NCBI RefSeq assembly: GCF_024763615.1
Contig: NC_077222.1
Span: 47,430,001-47,494,000 of the forward strand
Direction of reading: 5' to 3'
From: Phlebotomus papatasi
Lineage: Eukaryota > Arthropoda > Insecta > Diptera > Psychodidae
DNA: 64,000 nt
How positions within the stretch are numbered: the stretch's first letter is position 1; each line of letters opens with the position of its first letter. The notes under the pieces are model-generated. The model was not told the DNA's origin. It did not search any database and saw only the letters and a program-made list of their open reading frames with translations. The position numbers and the translations under genes are program-made. Positions 32,697-43,118 of this stretch are shown piece by piece.

Positions 32697-33800
32697 AGTT
32701 AATAAAATTTTAGAGTGTTGTAGTTTAGTCTAGGACGTTTCCAAAAAAACGGCGTGGGTTTGCTGTGGTTACGGACCGGAGATATGAGGGGTCAAAGTTC
32801 ACGAAATTCAAAAAATCATATCTCCGGTTCTATTAGATCAATTTTGATGAGTGAGGGCCTAACCGAAAGATCTCATCAAATGCTACAACTTTCTAGAACA
32901 TTTAAACTTCGTGGGACCAACACCAGGGGCGCCACAGTCGAAAAACTAATTTCAATATCACATAACCTCAATTATCTCGACTGTCGCTGAACCGATTTTG
33001 ATAATTGATTCGACATAATTGTAGAGGACATTTATATCTATATTTCGTCCATAGGGGAAACTCGGGCACTACCAAACACGGGGTAGCACCAAACACGGGG
33101 TAGCACCAAACACTAATTTTTATTTCTAAACTACTTGGACTATCTCAACCATTTCTTTGGTGGACAAGCATTCTTATAATTCCTATAAATTTCAATAAGT
33201 CCTGTCTTCTGAAGTCAAATATCTGATTATAGAATCGCAGTTTTTGGTGGTACCCCGTGTTTGGTGGTGCCCCAGTTTCCCGTACACCATTTTCCGCTCA
33301 GACTACGTTATCACTCCAATTTTGCCGTTTAAGTGTGAAAAAATTTATTTTTCCCATAATAACGCTTTGAAACCACTCAGATGCCAATTTGACTGCCTCT
33401 ACTCGACCAAGACACTTAAAATAGGGTTTTAAAAGAAAAGTCTCACAAAATACAACAATTCTTTGATATAGTTGAAGTTCATCAAATGAACACTTGGGGC
33501 GCTCTGAGTGAAAAGACGAGTTCACAAACAAACATCCTAGACTATCTCGGCTTCTGATTAATCGATGAGATCAAGTTCTACGGCAAAATTTTAGAATTTC
33601 TGTCAGTCCATCCAAATCCTTGATATTTTGGTTTAAATACAAAATTTGTATAATTTCACGAACTTGATTTAATGTAACCAAATGTAACTGAATGACGTCG
33701 CCAAACTTCAGCTCTAAATCGAATTTTCCTATATTCCGGGTTAGCTCACATTAAGAATCTCACCTACATAAGCCGGTTAGGATTATCTGTCCCTTTTTTG
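32697..33800 (-). repeat. R2-family element, reverse strand, copy A
   Basis: On the minus strand this starts GGGACAGATAATCCTAACCG (near 33800) and runs to the phrase ACACTCTAAAATTTTATTAA near 32697. It pairs over its whole length with the forward element at 37980-38880, and shares ATCATATCTCCGGTTCTATT and GACCAACACCAGGGGCGCCA with it. It is truncated at the left, where the forward element continues. A 229-base MITE (33054-33282) interrupts it. Confidence 0.8.
33054..33282. mobile_element. TA-flanked MITE with empty site elsewhere, copy A
   Basis: The ends GGGGAAACTCGGGCACTACC and TGGTGGTGCCCCAGTTTCCC are inverted and flanked by TA. The opposite-oriented R2 copy near 38510 has the same flank with no insert (read in reverse, CGTCCATACATCATTTTCC), which defines the insertion. 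ACCAAACACGGGGTAGC is repeated at the left end, one unit more than in copy B. The TA target suggests Tc1/mariner type. Confidence 0.8.
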
Positions 33801-33880
33801 CTATTTTATATAAAAAATTATGCCTTTTCCAATAATTTTCGATAAGATTCTTATTCTTAATAAAACAAAGAATATAAATA

Positions 33881-35434
33881 CCATCGTTGCGGGTGACTTT
33901 GCACTCGGGGAGTGACTTTGCACTTTGCTGTCCGTAAGACTTTCATAAATTCTAGCACTTATTGATGGTCTTCACCGATCCGGTCTACCATGTCAAAGTA
34001 TATAGGGATATGTTATGTACCAAGTAAGGTACAATGATCCTCAAAAGGATTCTTGTAGTTTCAATAATAGTCAATGAAATGCTAAAATAGGTATTTTGTC
34101 AAAAAACGGCTCCGTGAAAAAGTTATCTGAAGGTGCAATTCCAAAATTGATTTCAGAGTAGTAAATTGCCCAAATCCAATCTAAATTTATCTGGCTAGAA
34201 TATTCCACTTCGATTTTATTGATTATTTTTATTAAAATATTTTTTTCCCTATTATCTTCCTAAGAACGCATGATTTATGTTATAAAATTGCATATAATGG
34301 TCTTTCTAAAGCTTTATTATAGAAGTATTTGGCTAAAAATTATCCAATTTCATGGAAACTTAAGATAAAATGACCGAGATCTACAAGATGGCATGGTCGC
34401 CATCTTGAAATGACGTTTCTGTCCGCCATTTTGAATAACTGTCAGAACAAAAATCTCATCCGGTTGATCTGAAATTTTAGTATGTTCTAGCTGATGTCAA
34501 GGCCTTTTCAGAACATATATAAAATCCGACCTAGGTCAAGTTTTTGTCTGGATATAGGGGCTTCAAGTTCAAAATTTTGACATTTTCATTAATACAGAAC
34601 TACAGGGAGCTTTTTTTATCAAAACCATCACAAAAAAGACAGCACTATCGTTAGGCGATGAGATCTAACAAACAAACAAAAAGAAAAGTAATGTTTTTGT
34701 TTATAACAGCGCATTATTTGAGAATCTTAAAAACTGTTTTCGCAAAGATAAAATATAAAAAAAATAATTAAATGCACTTTTCGTTTATTTTTTTAAATTA
34801 TGTTACAGTAAATAAATATACAAAATAAAGGTCTCAACCATTTTTAATGGTTACTGAGGCATTTCGTTTAGGTTTCAAATATTGAAGATTAAAAAATAAA
34901 GACCGCCAAAATATGAGTATTACAAAATTTTAAACTTTGAGCCTCTGTATCTAGGTAAATACTTGACATAGACTGGAACATAGATACGTTTTGAAAAGGT
35001 CTTGATATCAGCTAGAACATACTAAAATTTCAACCCAATCGGACCAGTTTTAGGTTTTGACAGTTATTCAAAATGGCGGACTGAAACGTCAAATCAAGAT
35101 GGCGACCACGTCATCTTGTAGATCTCGTGCATCTTACCCTTAGAACTGAAGATCTTCATTGTCGTTTATTATCAGAAATTGTTGATTTTTTAATATTTAT
35201 TAAAAAGTGCAAAGTCACCCGCACCCTATCCCAAGTGCAAGCCTTTTTTCTTTATTTTTTTTTAACATAGTAAAATTTTATAAAATTAATGTTAGTGGCA
35301 CAAAATCCATTCATTAACAACTGAATACAAATAATTTTACCCATTCACCACCTTCCTTTCACTTTAACTATCCACTTTTAGAGGGTAAAGTCGAAAAACA
35401 GCGAAAAAACGTGCAAAGTCACCCGCAACGACGA
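33881..35434. mobile_element. TIR element with CGTTGCGGGTGACTTTGCAC ends, copy A
   Basis: Terminal CGTTGCGGGTGACTTTGCAC (33885-33904) is mirrored at 35411-35430. Inside lies a second inverted pair of about 230 bases: GAGATCTACAAGATGGCATG, GGTCGCCATCTTGAAATGAC and CCGCCATTTTGAATAACTGT at 34375-34440, mirrored at 35055-35135. No transposase frame exists. In copy B the terminal repeats extend to TACCGTCGTTGCGG and are perfect, so the A copy has mutated ends. Confidence 0.7.
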
Positions 35435-35797
35435 TATGTCTAAATAAAACAAAGAGAAAAATAATTTGGGAAGTCACTAACGTGTTTGAAAGTTGATAAT
35501 GCTAAAAGTCGGTCCAAAATGTACCACATTAAAATGATTAAAATCATTTTACAATATGACAATTTAAAATTTCACCATTTTTAAGCTTAAATATTTAAAA
35601 TATAGCAAATAACTGGAGACTGACAAAAAATATCCTATATTCGTTCATCCTTCTGCTTTGCAATTACGTACAAACATAAGGAAAAATAAATTTAGGTAGT
35701 CAGGAAAAATTATTTTCTTTATAGGACACCGGTGTTCCAATCGTCCTTAAAAAGTTAAGTCTGGGACACTTGCACCATACAGCATACGCTTAACTCC

Positions 35798-35915
35798 TTA
35801 ACCCTTTTGAGGACGACAAGATCAAAAATTAGGACAAGATCTTTTGATGGCAATAGGAAAAAATTCCTTTTCAAGTCACCAGTGACCCAATCGTCCTTAA
35901 AGATAACCGGGTTAA
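35798..35915. mobile_element. piggyBac-like MITE, TTAA flanks, copy A
   Basis: TTAACCCTTTTGAGGACGAC at the left and GTCCTTAAAGATAACCGGGTTAA (shown over 35893-35915) at the right are inverted on TTAA. A further degenerate half copy (ATCGTCCTTAAAAAGTTAAG) lies at 35737-35756. Related to 5143-5674. Confidence 0.6.
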
Positions 35916-36992
35916 CCTAATACATACCCTCTTGTTCTAAAGGACTTAAAGTATAAAATAATTTTTTTTTGGCTTTCCCCTACATTTTCCTGTATAATCT
36001 TGCTATTTAATAATGAAGTTTAGTCATTCAAATTAATTGTAAAATAATACACATAGCAGTACTAATAAAACTCTTAACATTAATTGCTTAACTCATATTG
36101 CGTTTATAAATAAATTGGTCACTCTTTAATACAGTGGACTTAAAGAAATGTAATTGCACATAAATGGTACACGATGAATTGACTGTGTGCACACTAAAGA
36201 AAGCCTATACGAGGACAAATTAATATGAATTAAGTGAAAAGGTATTGGCAATTCCATTGTACCGTATAAATTACATATATGACCAATTAAAATCTCCCGC
36301 AGACGCATCCACAAACAACTTGGTGAGAATCTGCAACAGAGAGTGGGTGCACTTAAACGTCTTCAGAGACTCCAATATAAACCGGCAAACTTGTTACCTG
36401 TGCCTCTTGTGTAGGCTAATAAAATAATCTTTGTACAGTGTCTGTAAGCTGGAACACTACGGAGAGCATTTTGTATAAGTATGCATTATATGGTTGTCAT
36501 TAATTAGTGAAAACAGTAGCTGACAGATCCACACAATTTGATAATTTTCAGTGAAACAAGTTTCATTTGGAGGTGCAATTTTGTATTGTGACTTTACTTA
36601 AAAGAGCACAAAAAAAAAGTTAAAAATAAAAGAGACTCGTAAAGATTCAGGATATACAAGATGAGAAGATAATTGTCTTTTGGCAATTTACTCTCTGAGT
36701 AAAAAAAATAAAAAGTGTCAATGACTTTCATTCAATAAATTTTACGAATAAAATTACCATATTTGTGTGACAAAGAGACACAAATATTCTGTAAATTGGA
36801 CACAAGGCATCATCGTGATTTTCGCGTGTCCACAGTAAATAGCCAAAAATAAAGAAAGATAATGATTATGGCCATTTTTTGGAAGAAAAATATGTAAAAA
36901 CTACGATACAACACCAGACCCAGAGACTAATTTGAATAAGAAACTCTCATTCAATTAATTTCTTGGATTCACCTCACAGAATGGTTCTCTAG
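35916..36992. other. Unassigned, nearly identical in both copies
   Basis: This matches 57932-59009. It has no recognised gene or repeat. Identity between copies is especially high from 36150 on. Confidence 0.35.
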
Positions 36993-37325
36993 AAGTCTTC
37001 TTTGCAATCTCACTCGATCGCGCTACCGTTGTTGCTGCTGTTCTGCTACCTTTTCCAATACCCAATAAAAGCGCAATCGCATGAGGCAACCAACTCGCGC
37101 CAAGCATTTCAGCAACTTGTTCACAATAACAAGAATACCAATGACTTTAAACTCGAATGTGATAAACAATTATGTCACGATCTCCTTAAATTAAAATATT
37201 TCTCATTAACGAGCAAACTGTTTGCAATTAACTTAATTTGTAATTGCTTAATGCCTCTTAGCTCATACACTAGTATATGTGCGCTTCTATTTATGTATAT
37301 GTCATGGATATTGGCTTGGTCATAA
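36993..37325 (+). CDS. Candidate exon or partial gene, unknown, copy A
   Basis: An open frame follows the possible splice acceptor TTCTCTAG and runs to a stop at 37325. There is no ATG at its start; an in-frame TAG lies just upstream. The first part is hydrophobic (IALPLLLLFCYLFQYPIKAQ), like a signal peptide or membrane segment, and is followed by a polar stretch with two cysteines (LECDKQLCHDLLK) and a second hydrophobic stretch. The beginning (to about 37140) is GC-richer than its surroundings, as coding DNA often is. It is almost identical in copy B (59010-59342). I do not recognise a family. Chance open frame is the main alternative. Confidence 0.25.
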   Translation, partial: KSSLQSHSIALPLLLLFCYLFQYPIKAQSHEATNSRQAFQQLVHNNKNTNDFKLECDKQLCHDLLKLKYFSLTSKLFAINLICNCLMPLSSYTSICALLFMYMSWILAWS

Positions 37326-37569
37326 ACAAATTTTCAGCACAGAATTTAAAAATAAAAATACAAGTTCGCAATTAGAAGTTAATACAATACGCCCAAATAC
37401 GTTTTCCAAACTTCTTTCTATCATTTTCTATGATAATGCTATTCTCTTAAAACTCAATTCTCAAAATTTCAACGTAAAAGAACTCAAAATCTTTGCTTTA
37501 TTTTCATTTATATAACATTATAATACTGATGTTGATAAATTTTCCACTGATAGCACAATCCGAACATTA
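37326..37569. other. No recognised feature
   Basis: AT-rich sequence between the candidate exon and a TA-flanked element. Confidence 0.3.
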
Positions 37570-37966
37570 GGGGAATTCTGTAATTTTTCTGGCATTGCCA
37601 CACGTGAGTTCGAAACCTGGTAATACCTATCGAGCCTTTAATTGTCACATCACATGAGTTCGAAAATGCGATTCATTAATTTTACAATAATATTTTTTTT
37701 ACTCACTGATACTATATGCAAATACAGTCCGTCGTGATTATTTTTTTTGTAGAATTCATTGTCATTCAAATAACCAAAAAAAATCTCAAATATGTAATTT
37801 CTGATAACGCCACATGGCAATATCAGAATAATTTTTTCGAAAAAGCCTTTTTGAAAGAGAATCCTTCGAAAAAGCTTTTTTGAAAGAGAATCACGACGAG
37901 TTAATTTAATCCATTTTGGCTTATAAGAACAATTCATTGGGGTAATCATCTTATAAATCAGGCCCC
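37570..37966. mobile_element. TA-flanked MITE-like element, copy A
   Basis: It begins TTAGGGGAATTCTGTAA and ends CAGGCCCCTAA; GGGG/CCCC ends sit on TA. Inside, GTGAGTTCGAAACCTGG and ATGAGTTCGAAAATGCG are diverged repeats. A 30-base block containing TTGAAAGAGAATC is doubled in A only. The terminal repeats are very short, so the call is tentative. Confidence 0.45.
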
Positions 37967-37979
37967 TAATAAATTAAAA

Positions 37980-39793
37980 GGGACAGATAATCCTAACCGG
38001 CTTATGTAGGTGAGATTCTTAACGTGAGCTAAGTCGGAGTGCATGCAAATTCGATTTGGAGCTGAAGTTGGGAGACGCCATTCAGTTATCTTGAATCAAA
38101 TTCGTAAAATTATACAAATTTTGTATTTAAACCAAAATATCAAGGATTGGGATGAACTGGCACAAAAGTGATATATGGGTGAAATGTAGACCAGAATGTA
38201 CTCTATAATTTTTCCATAGAACATGATCTCATCGATTACTCAGAAGCCAAGATAAGCGAGGTTTTTTGTTTCTTAACTTGTTTTTTCATCCAGAGTGCCC
38301 CAAGTGTTCATTTGTTGAACTTCAACTATACCAAAGAATTGTTGTCTTTTGTGGGACTTTCCATTTAAAACCATATTTTAAGTGTCTTTGTGGAGTAGAG
38401 GCAGTCAAATTGGCATCTGAGTGATTTCAAAGCGTTATTATGGGCAAAATCAATTTTTCACACTTAAACGGCAAAATCGGAGTGATAGCGTAGTCTGAGC
38501 GGAAAATGATGTATGGACGATATGTAGAGACAAATGTGCTCTACAATTATGTTGAAGTAATCATCAAAATTGGTTCAGCGACAGTCGAGATAATTGAGGT
38601 TATGTGATATTGAAATTGGTTTTTCGACTGTGGCGCCCCTGGTGTTGGTCCCACGAAGTTCAAATATTTTAGAAAGTTGTAGCATTTGGTGAGATCTTTC
38701 GTTTAAGCCCTCATTCATCAAAATCGGTCACATAGAACCGGAGATATGATTTTTTGAATTTCGTGAACTTTGACCCCTCATATCTCCGGTTCTGTTTTAA
38801 CCACAGCGCACTTACGCACCATTTTGGAAACGTCCTAGACTGGACTACAACATACTAAAATTTCATTAACTTGTACAATGCCGTTTTTGAGTAAAATTAC
38901 TTTGAATTTCGATGAATTTTGACGCTATCACAGCGCCACCTGTGGTGACTTTTTGAACTTCCATCTGAAAGTGCTCATCGAGACGAAACCAAAAAGGTAA
39001 AATTTAGGTCGATATGTTAATTAGAACCGGAGATAGAGGCCGGTCAATGTTCGAACTTTGACCCCTTATAGCTCGGGTCAGGGGTTTTAGATCGACTTAA
39101 GGTTTTTTTTGTTTGATAGGTATAATCAACGGCTACAACATACTAAAATTTCAGCCCGATGCACAATGGAATTTTTGAGTTATTTAACTTATAAGATTTA
39201 AAAATTTTCTTTTTAATAATAGCGCCCCTAGCGGTGGTTTTATGAACTTGCGATGTTAGAAGGGGAAGTGGCATTTCACGAGAGCTTTCCAAAAAGCCCT
39301 CACTTTTTAAATTCTGACAATTAGAACCGGAGTTATGGCCATTTTAAGAAATTTTTTTTGGACCCTTATAGCTCGGGTCAGGGGGGTCGGGGGACCTTAA
39401 GTTTGGTATTGATGGAAAGCCCTAAGGCCCAGCTATAATATACTAAAATTTGAGCCCGCTCGATGCCATAGGGGCGGAGCTATTGAGAAAACAAAAAAAG
39501 GGGGTCTTCAAAATGGCGGAAGGAGGGATGGGGGGTGGGGGGTCAATGCACCAAGTTGCAATTTTCATGCGATATATAACCTTTGCCGAAAACCGCAAGT
39601 CGATATCTTTTTTAGTTTAGGAGCTATTAAGCTCCAAAGAGTGGCCGGCCGGCCGGCCGGGAACGTAAAATAGCCACATATATATTCGTGATCAGGAAGT
39701 GACGAAACACATTTTGGCCAAGTTTGAGGTCGATCGGACGACATGAAATTTTGTTAGGATTATAGTAGGTGAGATTGTTAAGAATCTCACCTA
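37980..39793 (+). mobile_element. 1.8-kb R2-family insertion, copy A only
   Basis: Copy B reads straight through this point (AAATTAAAATAAAGAACAG near 59955), so this segment is an insertion in A or a precise loss in B. It starts GGGACAGATAATCCTAACCG and ends with the hairpin GGTGAGATTGTTAAGAATCTCACC (39769-39792). Inside are three diverged tandem units of roughly 270-300 bases, each with 'GCGCC(C)CT..TGGT', an 'AGAACCGGAG' block, 'CC(T)CATATCTC/CTTATAGCTCGGGTCAGG' and the phrase 'ACATACTAAAATTTCA'. The end is GC-rich with (GGCC)n at 39643-39660. No protein frame is visible. Confidence 0.75.
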
Positions 39794-39879
39794 ATAAAGA
39801 ACAGTTCACTTGACGTGATTCTTTACTGACAAAATTCAACTCCGACTAACAATCGAATTTTTACGCTTTCCGAGTTGCA

Positions 39880-39970
39880 AGCACCCCGAGTTTCACACAT
39901 TTCGAGGTCATCTGTAAAGAATCTCAGCCACCATAAGCTTGTTTGGGCTTATCACTGGTTTTTTGATAGG
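39880..39970 (+). repeat. R3-family repeat, copy A
   Basis: Shares ACCCCGAGTTTCACACATTT, AAGAATCTCAGCCACCATAA and GGGCTTATCACTGGTTTTTT with 15465-15565. Confidence 0.6.
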
Positions 39971-41198
39971 TTGCCATCGCCATTAAGCAGGCTTGAATAA
40001 CAGTGAGACGACACAAAATCCGTCAAACCGTTCTCAAAATATCGTACTTTGAAAATTTAATTTTGAAGAGATCTTTTTCGAATTCTGGGCATATGAAAAT
40101 TAGCGGTGACCGTCAGAAATATTTGCGTATATCTGAGGATTTCCCTATTACTATTTATTGCAACTATTATATATAGATAATGTAATTGTGAAGCTATGTA
40201 TGTATGTATCTTGCAAGTGTTGCTTCTACATTATTTACTCTTCGTTGGTGAGATCTTGAAGAGATTTGAGACTCAATTGCGCCATACAATATGTGCTCAT
40301 GTGTGCAAAGTGGAGACGATTATCATTTTGTACACGGCTCACCTTTACGGATATCACAATTCAAATCATTTAATAGACCTCACAGTTCTCCATTTTTATT
40401 GTCCCGTTCTACTAAGAGGTGCTCCTTTTCAATCTTACATAAATGTTCATATAATACACTAATGGTTATCTCCATGCAAGATATTCTTCCCTGGAAATGA
40501 GAAATATTTAACAAGTGCACTGGCAAAAAGTTATAACAAGTTTTTTATGAAAAAATTAACTATTGAAGTAGAAGAAAATTCGCAGTGTGCTCCAACTGAG
40601 AATTTGTGTAAATTAGGTGATTGCTGAAGAATCTCACCCTCTATAATCATAAAAAAAAAACTCATATACCACGATCACGCTCAAACTTTGTCAAAATCTA
40701 TCTCACCATTCCCTGATCACAAATATATAAAAAAGGGATAAAAACTTTCCCGTCCGTCCGTCCGTCCAATTTGAGCTTAATAATTCCCAAACTAACAGAG
40801 AATTCAACTTGCGGATTTTGGCAATGGTTATGTCAGTTAAAAATTGCAACTTTGTACATGGACCTCCAACCGCACCCTTCCTCTCGCTATTTAGAAACAC
40901 CCCATTTTTTATTTTCCTAACCGCTCCGCTCTTTTAGCATGGATCGGGCTCAAATTAAGTATGATTTATTGAAAGAATTATGATGATCCGATTTTCTTAA
41001 GGGGTTTCGTGGGTTACGCAGCCTAAAAAAACAATATTATTTTCTTTACATATCTTTGTATTTTTTGAGAAAATCCACGACAAATCTCATACACTCTCGA
41101 AAATTCGCGTTCTATCAAAAATTCCATTCTCCGCAAAAATCCGCAAAAATTCTAGGTCCGTGAAAATCCATGATTTTTTAATTAGTCTCCAAATACTA
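39971..41198. other. Unassigned, conserved between copies; (GTCC)n
   Basis: This matches 60130-61357. A short (CGTC)n run lies at 40749-40768. Overlapping frames at 40196-40500 are identical in both copies but have no family I know. Divergence between the copies rises sharply in the last 200 bases before the homology ends. Confidence 0.35.
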
Positions 41199-42225
41199 GG
41201 GGAGACCGGGGAGGTTTGGGACAGGGGTAGTGTGGGACAAGGCGATTTTTTCAATTAATTTTTGAAATAAATGGGATTTAACCATTACTGTATCGTAGGC
41301 AATATTAAGATGTATCTTGACTAAAAGAATGGATATCCTCAGTTTTATTGTTTTAATTCTATGAACATTTTTTTAAAACTTGATAAAAATCGTAAATTTT
41401 GACGTCTCAGTTTTCCTCTTTGTATTTTATATCAGCGAGATACAATCAAAACTTGTTTATCTCATTAGGTAGCAGTGTAATCTGGGAACATATTTTAATA
41501 AAAGTTTCAGAGATTATACGCTCTTGTTTTTTATATAAAGGTTTTAAATACCAAAATTACACGCGGGGATGTTTGGGACACCTGAAAGGGGATGAATGGG
41601 ACGTTGATTTTCGACAAGATTGTAGGTGGTATGCAATTGTATATTGTCAAAATGAAGAGTAATGCTCAGTTTCTACTGGAAATCTCCCTCTTGTGCAAAG
41701 TTTACCAGTGGAGCAGATTTCTCTAATTACAGGGACAATTAAACCATCATTGTCTTGGGAATCAATAATTCTTTCTCAGAGGATATTCGATCTTTGCCCA
41801 AACTAGTTAAAAACTTTTTTTTTCGAAAATTTCTCGATCAAGTTCTCCACAAAAGGCAAGGCGAGAGCTAATTCAGAGAAATATTGAGAAAACAGGTACA
41901 GTGCAGTTGTCGTAAAATCAAACAGGAATCCATCAATGAGTTCAAAATTAAGAGTTGCAAGAAAATCTACTCGTTATAGGAATTTGATAATCATGATTGC
42001 AATATTTAGAATAAAAAAAAAGAAAAAAAAGGTAGATGGAAAATAAAAAGAAAATACTTTAAATAATTGATTGACAATAAATGACTCTACTGTACAAATA
42101 AAATTGATATTAATTTCTAAGTGTAAATAAAAGATGAAACATTTTTATTTCTATCAGAAATATTGTTCATCTGGTATTTAAAATTAATTAACTTGTTCCA
42201 GTAATACAAATTATGCAAGAAAAAA
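41199..42225. other. A-side unique DNA; starts like a TA-inserted element
   Basis: Directly after TA (41197-41198) the sequence reads GGGGAGACCGGGGAGGTTTG, with GTTTGGGACA and GTGTGGGACA nearby and GATGTTTGGGACACC near 41569. Copy B has no such sequence at the matching point. This looks like one end of a transposon whose other end is lost in the assembly gap. An 87-codon frame at 41399-41662 is unrecognised. Confidence 0.45.
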
Positions 42226-42725
42226 NNNNNNNNNNNNNNNNNNNNNNNNNNNNNNNNNNNNNNNNNNNNNNNNNNNNNNNNNNNNNNNNNNNNNNNNNNN
42301 NNNNNNNNNNNNNNNNNNNNNNNNNNNNNNNNNNNNNNNNNNNNNNNNNNNNNNNNNNNNNNNNNNNNNNNNNNNNNNNNNNNNNNNNNNNNNNNNNNNN
42401 NNNNNNNNNNNNNNNNNNNNNNNNNNNNNNNNNNNNNNNNNNNNNNNNNNNNNNNNNNNNNNNNNNNNNNNNNNNNNNNNNNNNNNNNNNNNNNNNNNNN
42501 NNNNNNNNNNNNNNNNNNNNNNNNNNNNNNNNNNNNNNNNNNNNNNNNNNNNNNNNNNNNNNNNNNNNNNNNNNNNNNNNNNNNNNNNNNNNNNNNNNNN
42601 NNNNNNNNNNNNNNNNNNNNNNNNNNNNNNNNNNNNNNNNNNNNNNNNNNNNNNNNNNNNNNNNNNNNNNNNNNNNNNNNNNNNNNNNNNNNNNNNNNNN
42701 NNNNNNNNNNNNNNNNNNNNNNNNN
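42226..42725. other. Assembly gap of 500 N
   Basis: Exactly 500 unknown bases, a round number suggesting an estimated or fixed gap size. Confidence 0.99.
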
Positions 42726-42765
42726 GTATCCTGTTTATCTTGCTGAATGCTTTGATTCTCCCATA

Positions 42766-43118
42766 CAGTGAGTGTGGTGATTAAAAAATAGCATAATATA
42801 TGTTAGAATAATCTTAAAATTATGAAAAATAAAGCTTAATTTCATTCTGCATAATGACTTATTTTTATTCTGTTTATTCTTGAAATTAGTCAAAATTAAT
42901 CTTGAAATTAATCTTCTGCAGTCTTAAATTTAATCTGCTAGCTTCTTAAAAAAAGATTTAAGGTTATTCGAAAAAAATCTTATTTTTAGTTTCGACTTGA
43001 TTTTATTCTTTATAGGACTAATATTAAGAATAAAAAAATCTTAATATTTTTTAAGCCCTAAAAAGACTGGAAATTATGAAGAAAAGATTAAATTTTAATC
43101 TTTTTTTTTCTCTCAGTG
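42766..43118. mobile_element. Possible TA-flanked MITE at the edge of copy B
   Basis: It starts CAGTGAGTGTGGTGATT after TA (42764-42765) and ends TCTCTCAGTG before TA (43119-43120). The end repeats are short and imperfect (CAGTGAG against CACTGAG). The first ten bases equal those of the Tc1-like foldback at 1320. Copy B homology begins exactly at its right TA. Confidence 0.45.

Larger units (their letters stand above)
21113..41198 (+). repeat. Copy A of a ~20-kb direct duplication
   Basis: From GGATAATAAATTTTAAAATG at 21115 to AATTAGTCTCCAAATACTA at 41198, this segment matches 43119-61357 in the same order and orientation. By eye identity is about 98-99% apart from discrete indels. A-only sequence includes 21216-21350, a ~105-base tandem duplication near 29095-29300, the palindrome spacer 29460-29800 and 37980-39793. 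Both edges lie at TA dinucleotides next to transposon-like ends. It may be a real duplication or an allelic copy. Confidence 0.93.

Noticed and set aside
39643..39660. (GGCC)n run as a possible protein-binding or CpG element
   Set aside because: It is a short simple repeat at the point where relatives of R2 have a NGGACGGACG run, so it is probably a local expansion or mutation of that motif.
40749..40768. (CGTC)n run considered as part of a CRISPR-like or regulatory array
   Set aside because: It is a simple four-base microsatellite in repeat DNA.
42213..42746. A 177-codon open frame across the N gap
   Set aside because: It consists almost entirely of unknown bases and is an artefact of the gap.
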